DNA from: Paenibacillus cookii
GTDB lineage: Bacteria; Bacillota; Bacilli; Paenibacillales; Paenibacillaceae
Length of the DNA: 64,000 nt
Assembly: GCF_018333375.1 (NCBI RefSeq)
Contig: NZ_BORW01000001.1
Location: forward strand, 496,001 to 560,000
Direction of reading: 5' to 3'
In this document: piece after piece, positions 42,108-52,152 of the stretch
Numbering within the stretch: the first letter of the stretch is position 1
How the letters are laid out: each line of letters begins with the position of its first letter
The notes under the pieces: model-generated
What the model was told of the DNA's origin: nothing
The model's database searches: none
What the model saw: only the letters and a program-made list of their open reading frames with translations
Made by a program: the position numbers and the translations under genes

Positions 42108-44006
42108 ATGATGATTCAATGCAAAAACGTGCAAAAATACCATGGCGCTGAGCTGGTGCTCTCCGATATCAGCTTCGAAATATCCCGCGGGGAAAAGGTC
42201 GCGCTCATCGGCCGCAACGGCAGCGGCAAAACCACCCTGCTCCGCCTTCTGAACGGGAACGAAACCCCGGATCAGGGGCAAATCGCCATCTCGAAAGGAA
42301 CGAAAGTCGGCCTGCTCGCCCAAATTCCGGAAGCGGCCGCGGAAGAAACCGTTCACGACGTGCTCCTGCGGCCGTTTGCCCATGTCCTGGAATGGCAGGG
42401 CCGGATGCGGGCGCTCGAGGCGCTGATGTCCGATCCGGCGCAAAGCGGCGATCCCAAGGCGCTGGCCGGCTGGCTTGACGAATACGGCAAGCTGCAGGAG
42501 CGGTTCGAACGCGCAAACGGCTACGAAATCGAAGCCTCCATCGCCAAAATCACGGCCGGCCTGGGGATTCCAGCAGACCAGCTGCCCCAAACCTTCTCCT
42601 CCCTTTCCGGCGGGGAGAAAACGAAAATCGGCCTCGCTTCGCTGCTGCTCGAACGGCCGGATCTGCTGCTGCTGGACGAACCGACGAACCATCTGGACAT
42701 GGCGGCGCTGGAATGGCTGGAACAGTTTTTGGCGGAATACGCCGGCACGGTGCTCGTCATTTCCCATGACCGTTATTTCCTCGATCGCGTGATCACCAAG
42801 GTCGTCGAAATCGAGGACGGCGAAGCCTTCATTTACCATACGAATTATTCGGGCTACCAAAAGGAAAAGGAAGAACGTCTGCTGCTGCAATTCGCGCAAT
42901 ACCAGGAACAGCAGAAAAAGATCAAAAAAATGCAGGAAAGCATCAAGCAGCTGATCGAATGGGGCAACCAGTCCAATCCGCCGAATCCCGGTTTTCACCG
43001 CCGCGCCGCTTCCATGCAAAAAGCGCTGGATCGCATGGTCAAGCTGAAACGGCCCGTGCTGGAGCGCAAAAAAATGGGGCTGGAGCTCCGCCAGGAGGAC
43101 CGCTCGGGCAAGCAGGTCGTATATTTTGACCGGGTCGGCAAGGCGTTCGGGGAACGTTTCCTGTTCCGGCATGCGAACGGACTGCTCCGCTACGGCGAAA
43201 CGGTCATGCTGCTCGGGGCGAACGGCTGCGGCAAAAGCACCCTGCTCCACATGCTTATGGGACGCGAAGAGGTGACGGAAGGTTCGATCGCTTTAGGTTC
43301 GCGCGTCGTCATCGGCTATCTCGCCCAACAGGAGCATCCGGACGACAACCGGCAGACGGTGCTCCAATTTTTCCGCGAACAAGCGGGCGTCGAAGAAGGC
43401 GAAGCCCGAGGCAAGCTGGCGCTTTTCCTGTTCTACGGGCCGGACGTGTTCAAAAGCGTGTCGAACCTCTCCGGTGGCGAGTGGACGCGCCTGCGTTTTG
43501 CCGTTTTGATGGAGCTGAAGCCCAATCTGCTGATTCTTGACGAACCGACCAACCATCTGGATATCGATTCCAGGGAAGTGCTCGAGGAAGCGCTGGAGGA
43601 ATTTCCCGGAACCATCCTTGCCGTATCCCATGACCGCTATTTTATCGACCGGCTTGCCGACACGATTTGGAGCCTGGAGGAAAGCGGGCTGCGCGTCATC
43701 CATGGGGGGCTGGAGGAATACCGGCAGCAGGCGGTTTCGGAAAAGCCGGGGACCGCGCGCGAAACCGAAGCCGCTCCTGCCCCGGCTCCCGGGAAGCAGC
43801 GCGTATCCCCTCCGCATGCGCCGCGGCGAAACCGGGAAGAGGAAATCCAAGCCGCCGAGCAGGAGCTGCGGCGCCTCGATTCGCAAATGATGGACGACGG
43901 GGTCGCCTGCGACGCGATCCGGCTGGCGGAGCTTCACGAACAACGCGAACGGCTGGAGGAACATCTTCACCGGCTGTACGAGGAATGGCTGCTTCATTCC
44001 GAATAA
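42108..44006 (+). CDS. ABC-F family ATPase, probable ribosome protection protein
   Basis: 632 residues, no membrane segment. Two ATPase domains: first Walker A GRNGSGKTT near 36-44, signature LSGGEKTKIG and LLLLDEPTNHLD; second Walker A GANGCGKST, signature LSGGEWTRLR and [12 protein letters not shown]. Between them is the ABC-F linker (about 230-310), helical and basic, which reaches the ribosomal tRNA site in this family. The C-terminal ~100 residues form an Ala/Pro linker and a coiled-coil. ABC-F proteins free ribosomes from antibiotics or rescue stalled ones; the attenuator-like leader favours an inducible antibiotic role. Start ATG 42108, GGAGG 10 nt upstream. Confidence 0.92.
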   Translation: MMIQCKNVQKYHGAELVLSDISFEISRGEKVALIGRNGSGKTTLLRLLNGNETPDQGQIAISKGTKVGLLAQIPEAAAEETVHDVLLRPFAHVLEWQGRMRALEALMSDPAQSGDPKALAGWLDEYGKLQERFERANGYEIEASIAKITAGLGIPADQLPQTFSSLSGGEKTKIGLASLLLERPDLLLLDEPTNHLDMAALEWLEQFLAEYAGTVLVISHDRYFLDRVITKVVEIEDGEAFIYHTNYSGYQKEKEERLLLQFAQYQEQQKKIKKMQESIKQLIEWGNQSNPPNPGFHRRAASMQKALDRMVKLKRPVLERKKMGLELRQEDRSGKQVVYFDRVGKAFGERFLFRHANGLLRYGETVMLLGANGCGKSTLLHMLMGREEVTEGSIALGSRVVIGYLAQQEHPDDNRQTVLQFFREQAGVEEGEARGKLALFLFYGPDVFKSVSNLSGGEWTRLRFAVLMELKPNLLILDEPTNHLDIDSREVLEEALEEFPGTILAVSHDRYFIDRLADTIWSLEESGLRVIHGGLEEYRQQAVSEKPGTARETEAAPAPAPGKQRVSPPHAPRRNREEEIQAAEQELRRLDSQMMDDGVACDAIRLAELHEQRERLEEHLHRLYEEWLLHSE

Positions 44007-44053
44007 AACGAAGCCCGCGAACGGCCAGTTTTTAGCAGGCAGCATTATATAAA

Positions 44054-44089
44054 AAACCAGCCCGTCTCATTCCAGAGACGGGCTGGTTT
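44054..44089. terminator. Bidirectional intrinsic terminator
   Basis: Perfect 15-bp stem, 44054-44068 with 44075-44089, with A- and T-rich flanks; serves the ABC-F gene (plus) and the L25 gene (minus). Confidence 0.9.
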
Positions 44090-44139
44090 CATATGGGGAT
44101 CAGCCTGCGGCCCATTCCATGAACGGCCTTGAAGCGGCC

Positions 44140-44760
44140 TTATTCCTTGGCCGCTTCTCCCGCAGCATCCGCGGCTGCTTCGCCTTCGGCTTCCGCTTCG
44201 TTTTCGGCTTGCAGCACGGCACGCGGAGCGGTGACGGAAGCGATCAGTTCCTCCGGGGACGCCACCAGCGTCACGCCCTCAGGAAGCTTGATGTCGCCTG
44301 CGACCAGCTTGTCGCCCATGTTAAGATGCGAAATGTCCACCTGAATCGAGGCCGGCAAATTCGCCGGAAGCGCCTCGACCTCAAGCTCCGTTTCCTGATG
44401 CTGGAGCACGCCGCCGGCTTTCGTCCCTTCGGCGGTTCCGAGGAACTCGATCGGCACGCGGACCTTCAGCCGCTTATTCGCGGATATTTGCAAGAAATCG
44501 ACGTGGCTCACAGCCCCGCTTTTTTTCTGGAAATCCTTAATGATGACGTTAAAATCGGAGGAACCTTCGACCTTCAGCGTAAACATTTCGGTGCGTCCGG
44601 TCCGGGCCACCTTCATCAGTTCCTTGACATCGACGCTGAGCGGAATGCTTTCCGTTTGGGATCCGTACACGACGGCCGGAATGCGCCCGCTTTCCCTCAA
44701 CTTGCGCAAGCTCGAATGCTTGGTATCTTTTCGCGGCTCAGCCGTAAGTGTCTGTGACAT
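44140..44760 (-). CDS. rplY: 50S ribosomal protein L25, general stress (Ctc) form
   Basis: 206 residues. N-terminal L25 domain (KHSSLRKLRESGRIPAVVYG), which binds 5S rRNA, then the C-terminal TL5/Ctc beta-domain (ELEVEALPANLPASIQVDIS) and a Glu/Ala-rich tail. In B. subtilis the orthologue ctc is a general stress gene. ATG 44760 follows AAGGAGG. A sigma-B-like promoter sequence lies 67-92 bp upstream. Confidence 0.96.
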   Translation of the reverse strand: MSQTLTAEPRKDTKHSSLRKLRESGRIPAVVYGSQTESIPLSVDVKELMKVARTGRTEMFTLKVEGSSDFNVIIKDFQKKSGAVSHVDFLQISANKRLKVRVPIEFLGTAEGTKAGGVLQHQETELEVEALPANLPASIQVDISHLNMGDKLVAGDIKLPEGVTLVASPEELIASVTAPRAVLQAENEAEAEGEAAADAAGEAAKE

Positions 44761-44826
44761 CTAGCATTACCTCCTTGGATATCGCCAAATCTGCCGCCTT
44801 TTCTATCGAAACGGCATACTTATGTA

Positions 44827-44852
44827 TTACCCATAATGGAGCCAAATCAAAC
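44827..44852 (-). promoter_or_regulatory. Sigma-B-like promoter of the L25/ctc gene
   Basis: On the minus strand GTTTGA (44852-44847), 14-bp spacer, GGGTAA (44832-44827), each one base from the sigma-B consensus GTTTAA and GGGTAT. Whether this organism has sigma-B is unknown. Confidence 0.45.
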
Positions 44853-44880
44853 ATTGCCCCTATGAATTTGCGGCCCGAAC

Positions 44881-44911
44881 AAAAAAATAGACGGAGGCTG
44901 CTGCCCCCGCC
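44881..44911 (-). terminator. Intrinsic terminator of the monosaccharide importer operon
   Basis: 9-bp stem with G-U pairs, 44890-44898 with 44903-44911, followed on the minus strand by seven T at 44887-44881. Confidence 0.78.
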
Positions 44912-44921
44912 TGGCGTCGAT

Positions 44922-46082
44922 TTACGATACGCTGCTTTTCTTTTTGTTATAAATGTCGAAGGCGACGGCCGCAAGAAGCACAAGCCCTTTGATGCCCTGC
45001 TGCCAGTCGATGCCGAGGCCGATGAGCGACATGCCGTTGTTCAGGATGCCCATGACCAGGCCGCCGATAATCGCCCCGAACACCGTTCCGATGCCGCCTG
45101 TCGCCGAAGCGCCGCCGATGAAGCTTGCGGCGATCGCATCAAGCTCGAAGTTGGTGCCGGCCCGCGGCGTGGCCGCGTTCAGGCGCGCCGCGAAGATGAG
45201 GCCGGAGATGGCGGCCATGACGCCCATGTTGACAAACACCCAGAACGTCACCTTTTTCGTTTTGACGCCGGACAATCCCGCCGCCTTTTCATTGCCGCCG
45301 ATCGCGTAAATATGGCGACCCATTACCGTTTTGTTCATGATGAAGGAATAGATGAGGATGAGCGCAAGCAGCAGAATCAGAATGTTCGGCAATCCCGCGT
45401 AGCTGGCCAGCATAAACGCAAACGCCATGATGACGGCCGCGATGATGACGAGCTTGAGGATGAACAAGCCGCCGGGCAAAACGTCGAAGTTGTATTTTTT
45501 CTTGGACTGCCGGTCGCGAAGTTCATTGATGACAAAAATGACGGTGCAAATGACGCCGGCCGCAATCGCCACCACGTTGCCGCTGCCCAAATCCGGGATG
45601 AAACCGGAGCTGATCTTTTGAAAGCCTGCCGGGAACGGCGAGATGGATTGGCCTTTCAGCACGATCATGGTCAATCCCCGGAACAGCAGCATGCCCGCAA
45701 GCGTGACGATAAATGCCGGGATTTTGACGTAAGCGACCCAAAAGCCCTGCCATGCGCCGATCAGCGCGCCGACGATCAGGGAAGCGATGACCGCGACGAC
45801 CGGATGCAGATGCATATCCACCATCATGATGCCGGCGACGGCACCGACGAAAGCCGCCACCGATCCGACCGAAAGGTCGATATGTCCCGTAATGATCACC
45901 AGCACCATGCCGATGGCGAGGACGAGAATGTAGCTGTTTTGCAAAATCAGGTTCGTAATGTTGATCGGCTCAAGCAGCAGGCCGCCCGTGATCAACTGGA
46001 AAAAGATTATGATGACGACAAGCGCGATAATCATTCCGTACTGGCGGATGTTATTTTTGAACAATTTAACTAACGTTTCCAT
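44922..46082 (-). CDS. Multiple-monosaccharide ABC transporter permease (XylH/GguB type)
   Basis: 386 residues, about ten membrane segments, CUT2 family. [24 protein letters not shown] and [21 protein letters not shown] are typical permease pieces. It forms the channel of the importer with the ATPase (46066) and binding protein (47654). Its ATG lies inside the end of the ATPase gene (17-bp overlap). Substrate probably xylose, arabinose or galactose-type sugars, judged from the ChvE/XylF-like binding protein. Confidence 0.93.
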   Translation of the reverse strand: METLVKLFKNNIRQYGMIIALVVIIIFFQLITGGLLLEPINITNLILQNSYILVLAIGMVLVIITGHIDLSVGSVAAFVGAVAGIMMVDMHLHPVVAVIASLIVGALIGAWQGFWVAYVKIPAFIVTLAGMLLFRGLTMIVLKGQSISPFPAGFQKISSGFIPDLGSGNVVAIAAGVICTVIFVINELRDRQSKKKYNFDVLPGGLFILKLVIIAAVIMAFAFMLASYAGLPNILILLLALILIYSFIMNKTVMGRHIYAIGGNEKAAGLSGVKTKKVTFWVFVNMGVMAAISGLIFAARLNAATPRAGTNFELDAIAASFIGGASATGGIGTVFGAIIGGLVMGILNNGMSLIGLGIDWQQGIKGLVLLAAVAFDIYNKKKSSVS

Positions 46083-47616
46083 GCTTTGGACCTCCTGTCT
46101 TGGTCATGTATCTCATCAACGTTTCCTGCGAAGCCTCTTCCCGGCTGACTTCCCCGGTAATCCGCCCGGCGTTCATCACGTAGATCCGGTCGCAGATGCC
46201 CAGAATTTCCGGCAGCTCGGAGGAGATGACCAGGACGCCTTTTCCTTCGTCGGCCAGCTGGTTGATGATCGTATAAATTTCGTATTTGGCCCCGACGTCG
46301 ATGCCGCGCGTAGGCTCATCCAGGATCAGAACATCCGGCTCGGAAAATATCCATTTGCTGAGAACCACCTTCTGCTGGTTGCCGCCGCTGAGGTTGCCAG
46401 TTTTCTGCAAAATGTTCGGCGCTTTGATCTTCAGCTTTTTCCGCATGTCCTCCGCGACGAGAATTTCCTGCTTGTCGTTGATGACGCCTTTTTTCGCCAG
46501 CTTTGAAAGCCCGGTAAGCGAAATGTTGCGCTTGATATCGTCGATCAGGATCAGCCCGTAATGTTTTCGGTCTTCCGTCACGTAGGCAAAGCCGTTGTTG
46601 ATGGCCTGGGTCACGGTGTTGTTTTCGATGGGCTTGCCGTCTTTGTACAGGGTGCCGCTGACGTTTCGGCCGTAGGATTTGCCGAAGACGCTCATCGCCA
46701 GTTCCGTCCGCCCCGCTCCCATCAGTCCTGCAATCCCGACGATTTCGCCGCGGCGAATGTGCAAGTTGACGTTATCGAGCACTTTGCGGTCGGCCCGAAC
46801 CTCGTCGTACACCGTCCAATCCTTGATTTCCAAAATGACGTCGCCGATGTTTGGCGTCCGCTCCGGATACCGGTTCGTCAAATCCCGCCCGACCATGCCG
46901 CGGATGATGCGGTCTTCGTTCACTTCGCCGCTTTTCATGTCCAGCGTTTCGATCGTTTTGCCGTCGCGCAGGATCGTGATCGAATCCGACACCTTCGACA
47001 CCTCGTTAAGCTTATGTGAAATGAGAATGCAGGAAATGCCCTGCTTCTTGAACTCCAGCATCAGCTGAAGCAGGTTTTCGCTGTCGTCTTCGTTCAGCGC
47101 GGCCGTCGGTTCGTCCAAAATGAGCAACTTGACTTTTTTCGAGAGCGCTTTGGCGATTTCCACCAGCTGCTGCTTGCCGACCCCGAGGTTCCCTACGGGC
47201 GTGTTCGGATGTTCGTTCAGTCCTACCTTCTCCAGCAGCTCGCGGGAACCCGCGATCGTCTCGTTCCAGTTCATCAAGCCTTTTCGGGACCGTTCGTTGC
47301 CCAGAAAAATGTTTTCCGCGATGGACAGGTACGGAATGAGGGCCAGCTCCTGATGGATGATGACGATGCCGAGCTCTTCGCTTTGCTTGATGTTTTTGAA
47401 TTCACAGGTTTTGCCTTTGAACAAAATATCCCCTTCGTAGGAGCCGTGCGGGTACACGCCGCTGAGCACCTTCATCAGCGTGGATTTGCCCGCCCCGTTC
47501 TCCCCGCATAACGAATGGATTTCGCCTTCCCGGATTTTCAGGTTGACGTTATCGAGCGCTTTGACGCCGGGAAACGCTTTCGTGATGTTACGCATTTCAA
47601 GAATGTATTCCGACAT
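46066..47616 (-). CDS. Monosaccharide ABC transporter ATP-binding protein (XylG/GguA type)
   Basis: 516 residues, two fused ATPase domains as in the CUT2 family. The first has Walker [10 protein letters not shown] and [11 protein letters not shown]; the second has [14 protein letters not shown] and [12 protein letters not shown]. As usual in this family the second Walker A is degenerate (GLMGAGRTE). Start ATG 47616 is used, 7 nt from AAGGTG. Confidence 0.94.
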   Translation of the reverse strand: MSEYILEMRNITKAFPGVKALDNVNLKIREGEIHSLCGENGAGKSTLMKVLSGVYPHGSYEGDILFKGKTCEFKNIKQSEELGIVIIHQELALIPYLSIAENIFLGNERSRKGLMNWNETIAGSRELLEKVGLNEHPNTPVGNLGVGKQQLVEIAKALSKKVKLLILDEPTAALNEDDSENLLQLMLEFKKQGISCILISHKLNEVSKVSDSITILRDGKTIETLDMKSGEVNEDRIIRGMVGRDLTNRYPERTPNIGDVILEIKDWTVYDEVRADRKVLDNVNLHIRRGEIVGIAGLMGAGRTELAMSVFGKSYGRNVSGTLYKDGKPIENNTVTQAINNGFAYVTEDRKHYGLILIDDIKRNISLTGLSKLAKKGVINDKQEILVAEDMRKKLKIKAPNILQKTGNLSGGNQQKVVLSKWIFSEPDVLILDEPTRGIDVGAKYEIYTIINQLADEGKGVLVISSELPEILGICDRIYVMNAGRITGEVSREEASQETLMRYMTKTGGPKHGNVS

Positions 47617-47653
47617 GGATTTCACCTTCCGATCCTTCGAGTATGTGAACGGC

Positions 47654-48739
47654 TTATTTCAGGCCGATTTCCTCCTTGGTGTAATAGCCGCTTTCGACTA
47701 GCTCCTTTTCGACGTTGGACGCATCGACGGATACCGGAGGAAGCAGATACGCGGGAACGACCTTCACGCCGTTGTCGTAGGATTTCGTGTCGTTGACCTC
47801 CGCCTCTTCGCCTTTCAGGATGCTTTCCGCCATTTTGACCGCCTGCTCCGCAAGCTTCCGCGTATCTTTGAATACCGTTTGGGTCTGTTCCCCGGCGACG
47901 ATGGACTTGATGGAGGCTAGCTCGCCGTCCTGTCCGGTAATGACCGGCATCGGTTTTTTCGCGGTTCCGTATCCGACGCCTTTGAGGGACGATATAATGC
48001 CGATGCTGATGCCGTCGTACGGGGACAGGACCGCATCCAGATGCGCGCCCGAGTAGTTCGCGCTGATCAGGTTATCCATCCGCGCTTGCGCAAGCGAACC
48101 GTCCCACCGCAGCGTCGCGATCTGGGCCATCGTCGTTTGCTTGCTGCGGACGACCAGCTGCCCGGAATCGATGTATGGCTTCAAGACGGACATGGCTCCG
48201 TTGTAAAAGAAATAGGCGTTGTTATCGTCCGGCGATCCCCCGAACAGCTCGATGTTGAACGGCCCCTTGCCCTCCTTCAGTCCGAGCTTTTTCTCGATAT
48301 AGGATGCCTGCAGCACGCCGACCTGGAAGTTATCGAAGGTGGCATAATAGGACAGGTATCCGGTGTTGCGGATGAGACGGTCGTACGCGATCACCTTGAT
48401 ACCCCGGTCATGCGCTTTTTTGATGACGTCGGTCAGCGTGTTTCCGTCGATCGAAGCCACGACGATGACATCGACACCTTTGGTGATCATGTTCTCGATC
48501 TGCGAGATTTGATTTTCGATCACGTCTTCCGCAAACTGCAGATCCGTCTTGTATCCTTTTTCCTGGAACAGCCGCTCCATGTTTTGTCCGTCGGCAACCC
48601 AGCGCTCCGACGATTTGGTCGGCATGGCCAGTCCGACATAACCTTTATTTTTGTCGCCGGCTCCCGATTCGGCCAGGTTGCAGGCCGTCAGGACCATCAG
48701 CATCGATGCGATCAAAAGTCCTGCTAATGCTTTCTTCAT
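47654..48739 (-). CDS. Monosaccharide-binding lipoprotein (ChvE/XylF type)
   Basis: 361 residues. Signal peptide with lipobox VLTAC at ~residue 20, then a type-I periplasmic binding fold ([45 protein letters not shown] segment [13 protein letters not shown]). The latter motif is typical of xylose/arabinose/glucose-binding ChvE and XylF. First gene of binding protein-ATPase-permease. GGAAAGGAG precedes the ATG. A cre-like site and an inverted repeat lie upstream. Confidence 0.93.
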   Translation of the reverse strand: MKKALAGLLIASMLMVLTACNLAESGAGDKNKGYVGLAMPTKSSERWVADGQNMERLFQEKGYKTDLQFAEDVIENQISQIENMITKGVDVIVVASIDGNTLTDVIKKAHDRGIKVIAYDRLIRNTGYLSYYATFDNFQVGVLQASYIEKKLGLKEGKGPFNIELFGGSPDDNNAYFFYNGAMSVLKPYIDSGQLVVRSKQTTMAQIATLRWDGSLAQARMDNLISANYSGAHLDAVLSPYDGISIGIISSLKGVGYGTAKKPMPVITGQDGELASIKSIVAGEQTQTVFKDTRKLAEQAVKMAESILKGEEAEVNDTKSYDNGVKVVPAYLLPPVSVDASNVEKELVESGYYTKEEIGLK

Positions 48740-48770
48740 CGGTTCAATCTCCTTTCCTGAATGCTGCATC

Positions 48771-48784
48771 CGAGAGCGCTTACA
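48771..48784. promoter_or_regulatory. cre-like catabolite repression site upstream of the binding protein gene
   Basis: CGAGAGCGCTTACA matches the CcpA consensus TGWNANCGNTNWCA at all but the first position. It lies 32 bp before the start codon. Confidence 0.6.
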
Positions 48785-48854
48785 CCTGCCTGGCCGTAAG
48801 GCCTCTCTGTATTAAAAAGAATACACTTGAAGGCCGGGCGGGGTCTTTTCACCG

Positions 48855-48893
48855 GATCGACCATTTTTTATAAATTTCATACCTTTGTCGATC
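48855..48893. promoter_or_regulatory. Inverted repeat upstream of the importer, candidate regulator site
   Basis: GATCGAC at 48855-48861 and GTCGATC at 48887-48893, separated by an AT-rich 25-bp spacer. Placed upstream of the importer promoter and close to the regulator gene (49028), it could be the operator of the YesN-type regulator. Confidence 0.35.
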
Positions 48894-48944
48894 TTCCAAG
48901 CCGCAAATGTTTAAAAACGTCTCCATGGGAGGCATGCTGCGGAT

Positions 48945-48997
48945 AAAAAAAAGAGCACCCCTCCGCCGACCGTCAATCGGCCGGAAGGGATACTCTC
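48945..48997 (-). terminator. Intrinsic terminator of the sensor triad operon
   Basis: A long imperfect stem centred on the 48975 loop, arms about 48953-48973 and 48978-48997, followed on the minus strand by eight T at 48952-48945. Confidence 0.75.
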
Positions 48998-49027
48998 AGG
49001 AATACGCGGGATGATTGCCTAAAACGG

Positions 49028-50242
49028 CTACATGTCTTGGAACGCTTCTCCTTTGCGGTAACGGTTGGGCGAAACGCCCATCACCTTCTTGAAGGCGGTG
49101 CTGAAATAATGCTGGCTTTCGTAACCGACCCGTTCCGCGATCTCGTACATGGTCATATTGGTGGAATTCAGCAGCTGGATCGCTTTCCGGATCCGGGTCT
49201 GCGTCAGGAAGTTTACAAAAGACGTTCCCAGCTCTTTTTTGAGCAGCCGGCTCAAATACACCGGGGACACTTGCAGGCTGGATGCAAAAGTCTCCAGCGT
49301 CAGTCCCGGCCGGTCGTATTGCTCATGGATAAGCTGCCTTGCCCTCCGGACGAGCGGCGACAGCTGCGCTTCGCGGAAGACGGCTTCCCGGCAGGCGTCG
49401 TAAGCTTCCGCCACCGCTCCGGGCCCTTCCTTCACCGCTTCCAAATGGACGTGGACCGTCATTTTCAAAAAGTTCTGCACCGCCTGCTCGATTTCCGCCG
49501 CGATTTCCACCGGCGTCTCGTCCCACAGGCAGATGCCGATCAATCCCGTATGTTCGCGGAAAAGCAAATGGTCCGCCTGCTGGACGAACTCCGCGACGAT
49601 GTTTTCGATGGCGAACAGGAACAGCTGCCTTTCGCTTTCCTTCATCAAAGGCTGATTCACCGATGTTTCCGGCCAGCGGACGACGCCGACCTGCACGGGC
49701 AGCCTGGAAGGAAGGCCTAAAAATTCGAGCTGCTCCGCCGCCTCCGTGTCGTCGACGAGCCCTTGGATCCATTCCCGGCAAAACCGTTCCCGCAGCACGG
49801 GAATGTTTTTTTCGATCTGCTCGGAAGCTTTTTTCAGGTAATGGTCCTGGACATGCAGCTCGTCGAGCTCCTCCTTGACGCTTTGCAGCACTTCCCTTAA
49901 ATGGCCGGCGTTGACCGGTTTAAGGATATAGTCCTTCACCCCGAGCCGGATGGCTTCCTGCGCGTAAGCGAACTCGTCGTGGCCCGTAATGATGACGAAA
50001 CGGCATGCGGGCTGCGACTCCTTCAGCTTTTTCATGAACGTGATGCCGTCCATGATCGGCATGTTCATGTCGACCAAAACGATGTCGATATGGCGCCCTT
50101 GGGCAATGTCGAGCGCCTCTTCCCCGTCCTCGGCTTCGGCGGCTACCTCCATGCCGAGTTTTTCCCAATCCACGGCGTCGATGATCCCTTCGCGAATGAT
50201 CGGTTCATCGTCGGCTATCAGCACTTGGTACAGATTGTTCAT
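49028..50242 (-). CDS. Response regulator with AraC-type domain (YesN type) for sugar uptake
   Basis: 404 residues. Receiver domain with LIADDEPIIREGI and phospho-Asp in LVDMNMPIMDG (~residue 55); a central region; a C-terminal AraC domain (RPGLTLETFASSLQVSPVYLSRLL; MTMYEIAERVGYESQHYFSTAF; GVSPNRYRKG). It is the output of the binding protein/kinase pair upstream and most likely activates the importer at 48.7-44.9 kb. The ATG overlaps the kinase stop by one base (TGATG). Confidence 0.93.
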   Translation of the reverse strand: MNNLYQVLIADDEPIIREGIIDAVDWEKLGMEVAAEAEDGEEALDIAQGRHIDIVLVDMNMPIMDGITFMKKLKESQPACRFVIITGHDEFAYAQEAIRLGVKDYILKPVNAGHLREVLQSVKEELDELHVQDHYLKKASEQIEKNIPVLRERFCREWIQGLVDDTEAAEQLEFLGLPSRLPVQVGVVRWPETSVNQPLMKESERQLFLFAIENIVAEFVQQADHLLFREHTGLIGICLWDETPVEIAAEIEQAVQNFLKMTVHVHLEAVKEGPGAVAEAYDACREAVFREAQLSPLVRRARQLIHEQYDRPGLTLETFASSLQVSPVYLSRLLKKELGTSFVNFLTQTRIRKAIQLLNSTNMTMYEIAERVGYESQHYFSTAFKKVMGVSPNRYRKGEAFQDM

Positions 50243-52152
50243 CACATGTTTCCCCCATCGTGTTCGGTTGGCGAAGGGGCTTCATGGAGCAGCGGGTGAC
50301 GGATCGTCACGCTTGTCCCTTTCCCCTCCGTGCTTTCGATCGAAATGCCGTATTCCTCCCCGAAGGTGAGGACAATCCGCGCCTGCACGTTCAGCATGCC
50401 GTAGCTGCGCCCGGCCGGCCCGCCCCCGCCGGCGTTTTCTTCCATCGCCGACAGCGGATCGCGCAGCTGACGGCGCAGCTCCCCGAGCTTGTCGGGCGGA
50501 ATGCCGGCTCCGTCATCGGATACGGTCAGCAGCAGGGCGTGTTCGTCCACGGATGCCGCAATCCGGATATGGCCGGGGCCTCTGCGGGCTTTGATGCCGT
50601 GATAGATCGCGTTTTCGACGATCGGCTGCAGCAGGAGCTTCAGCACGAACAAACCTTCCGCTTCCCGGGGAAGCAGGAAATCGCATCGCAGCCTGTCGCG
50701 GTACCTTGTTTTCTGGATTTGCAGGTAACTCGATATATGCGTCCACTCGTCCCGGATCGGGATGATGTCGCTTCCCTTGCTGAGTCCGATCCGGAAAAGC
50801 GTGGACAGCGACTCGACCATGTCGGACACGTCGTCCGCCCCTTTTTTCTTGGCCATCCAATGGATCGTATCGAGCGTATTGTACAAAAAATGCGGTTTGA
50901 TATGCGCCTGCAGGCTTCGCAGCTCGGCTTCGCGCTTCTGCCGCTCGCGCAGCTCGTTCAATTTGATGAGCTTGCGTATTTCCAGCAGCATGCGGTTAAA
51001 ACTGCGTCCAAGCATCCCGACCTCGTCCCGCCGATGCCGAAGATAGCGGACGGTCAGATCGCCGGATTCGGCCTTTTGCATGAAAGACATCAGCTGGCGG
51101 ATCGGCCGGGAAATGGACTGGGACAGCGTATAGGAAGCCGTAAGGCCGAACAGGCCAACGACGAACAAAAAGCAAATGAGATAAAAACGGATTTCCCGGA
51201 CCTCATATACCGCTTCATTCGTTTCGAAGACGCCGATGGTCCGCCAACCCGTAAACGAGGACGTGCCGTAGATGAATTGCAGGCGGCGTCCCCCCGCCTC
51301 CTTTACGAACGCGCCGCTATCCTGTTGTGGAAACCAGGCCGAAGGCACCTCCGGTACGAGAGGATCGTCCGGCGCATAGATCGGGGCGCCGTTTTTTTCC
51401 GTCACCATAAGATACCCGTTTTTCCCGAGCGTCACGTCGCGGACCGCCTTCGCGACCGCCCGCAGCTTCAGGTCGATCAGCACGGCCCCGGTAACCTTGC
51501 GGGTATCGGGATCCACAAACGAGCGGACGACCGAAACCAGCTCGTCGTTCGCATAATGGACATGGGTCGTTACGTTGCGCTGCTGCGGATGGCCGAGCAC
51601 CGTAAACAAACCTTCATGTTTGGCCGCTTCCATGTACCAGTCATCGCGCGTCAGGTTCTCCGGAGACCGGGCATACATTTCGTTGCTGACGTAATCCCCG
51701 CTGCCGTTTACGACCAGGATCGCCGCAATCTCGGGGTAAAGCGTCGTGAACCCTTGCAAATACTGCTTAACCGCGTACAACTCGCCGTTTTTATCGTCAA
51801 GCACCGGCTTTTGCCCGCCTGCCGCCGTGCCGCCGCGTGCCGAAGGCATCCGGCCGTCCAGAAACCGTTTGATTTTCGGATCGAACCCGATCAGGTACGT
51901 GATGTTTTGCAGGTTCTCCATATCGTTATCAAGCGTTTGGTTCACCTTGCCGATCAATTGGATCGTGTTCGCCGTCACCTGCTGGTCCACGATCCGGTTC
52001 ACCGTGAAGTTGACCAGCACGCCGAGCGCGATCGACGGCAGGATGCCGACCATCAGAAACAGGACGCTAAGCTTGTACCGGAGCGGCAAGTCGCTGAAGC
52101 GGCCCCACTGCAGCAACTTGTCCCTCCATGTTCCCTTCCGTTTATTTCGCAT
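50242..52152 (-). CDS. Sensor histidine kinase (YesM/LytS type) paired with a sugar-binding protein
   Basis: 636 residues. Membrane segment near residues 28-50 (SVLFLMVGILPSIALGVLV), an extracellular dCache-like region with YMEAAKHEGLF, second membrane segment near 325-345, a HAMP linker, the His-kinase box with IKPHFLYNTLDTIHWMAKK, and the ATPase with IVENAIYHGIKA and SYGMLNVQARI. Its start lies within the end of the binding protein gene (11-bp overlap). With that protein and the regulator it matches the XylFII-LytS-YesN xylose sensing type described in Clostridium. Confidence 0.92.
   Translation of the reverse strand: MRNKRKGTWRDKLLQWGRFSDLPLRYKLSVLFLMVGILPSIALGVLVNFTVNRIVDQQVTANTIQLIGKVNQTLDNDMENLQNITYLIGFDPKIKRFLDGRMPSARGGTAAGGQKPVLDDKNGELYAVKQYLQGFTTLYPEIAAILVVNGSGDYVSNEMYARSPENLTRDDWYMEAAKHEGLFTVLGHPQQRNVTTHVHYANDELVSVVRSFVDPDTRKVTGAVLIDLKLRAVAKAVRDVTLGKNGYLMVTEKNGAPIYAPDDPLVPEVPSAWFPQQDSGAFVKEAGGRRLQFIYGTSSFTGWRTIGVFETNEAVYEVREIRFYLICFLFVVGLFGLTASYTLSQSISRPIRQLMSFMQKAESGDLTVRYLRHRRDEVGMLGRSFNRMLLEIRKLIKLNELRERQKREAELRSLQAHIKPHFLYNTLDTIHWMAKKKGADDVSDMVESLSTLFRIGLSKGSDIIPIRDEWTHISSYLQIQKTRYRDRLRCDFLLPREAEGLFVLKLLLQPIVENAIYHGIKARRGPGHIRIAASVDEHALLLTVSDDGAGIPPDKLGELRRQLRDPLSAMEENAGGGGPAGRSYGMLNVQARIVLTFGEEYGISIESTEGKGTSVTIRHPLLHEAPSPTEHDGGNM

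Noticed and set aside
44748..46073. 441-codon plus-strand frame
   Set aside because: Asp/Arg/His-rich shadow of the permease gene.
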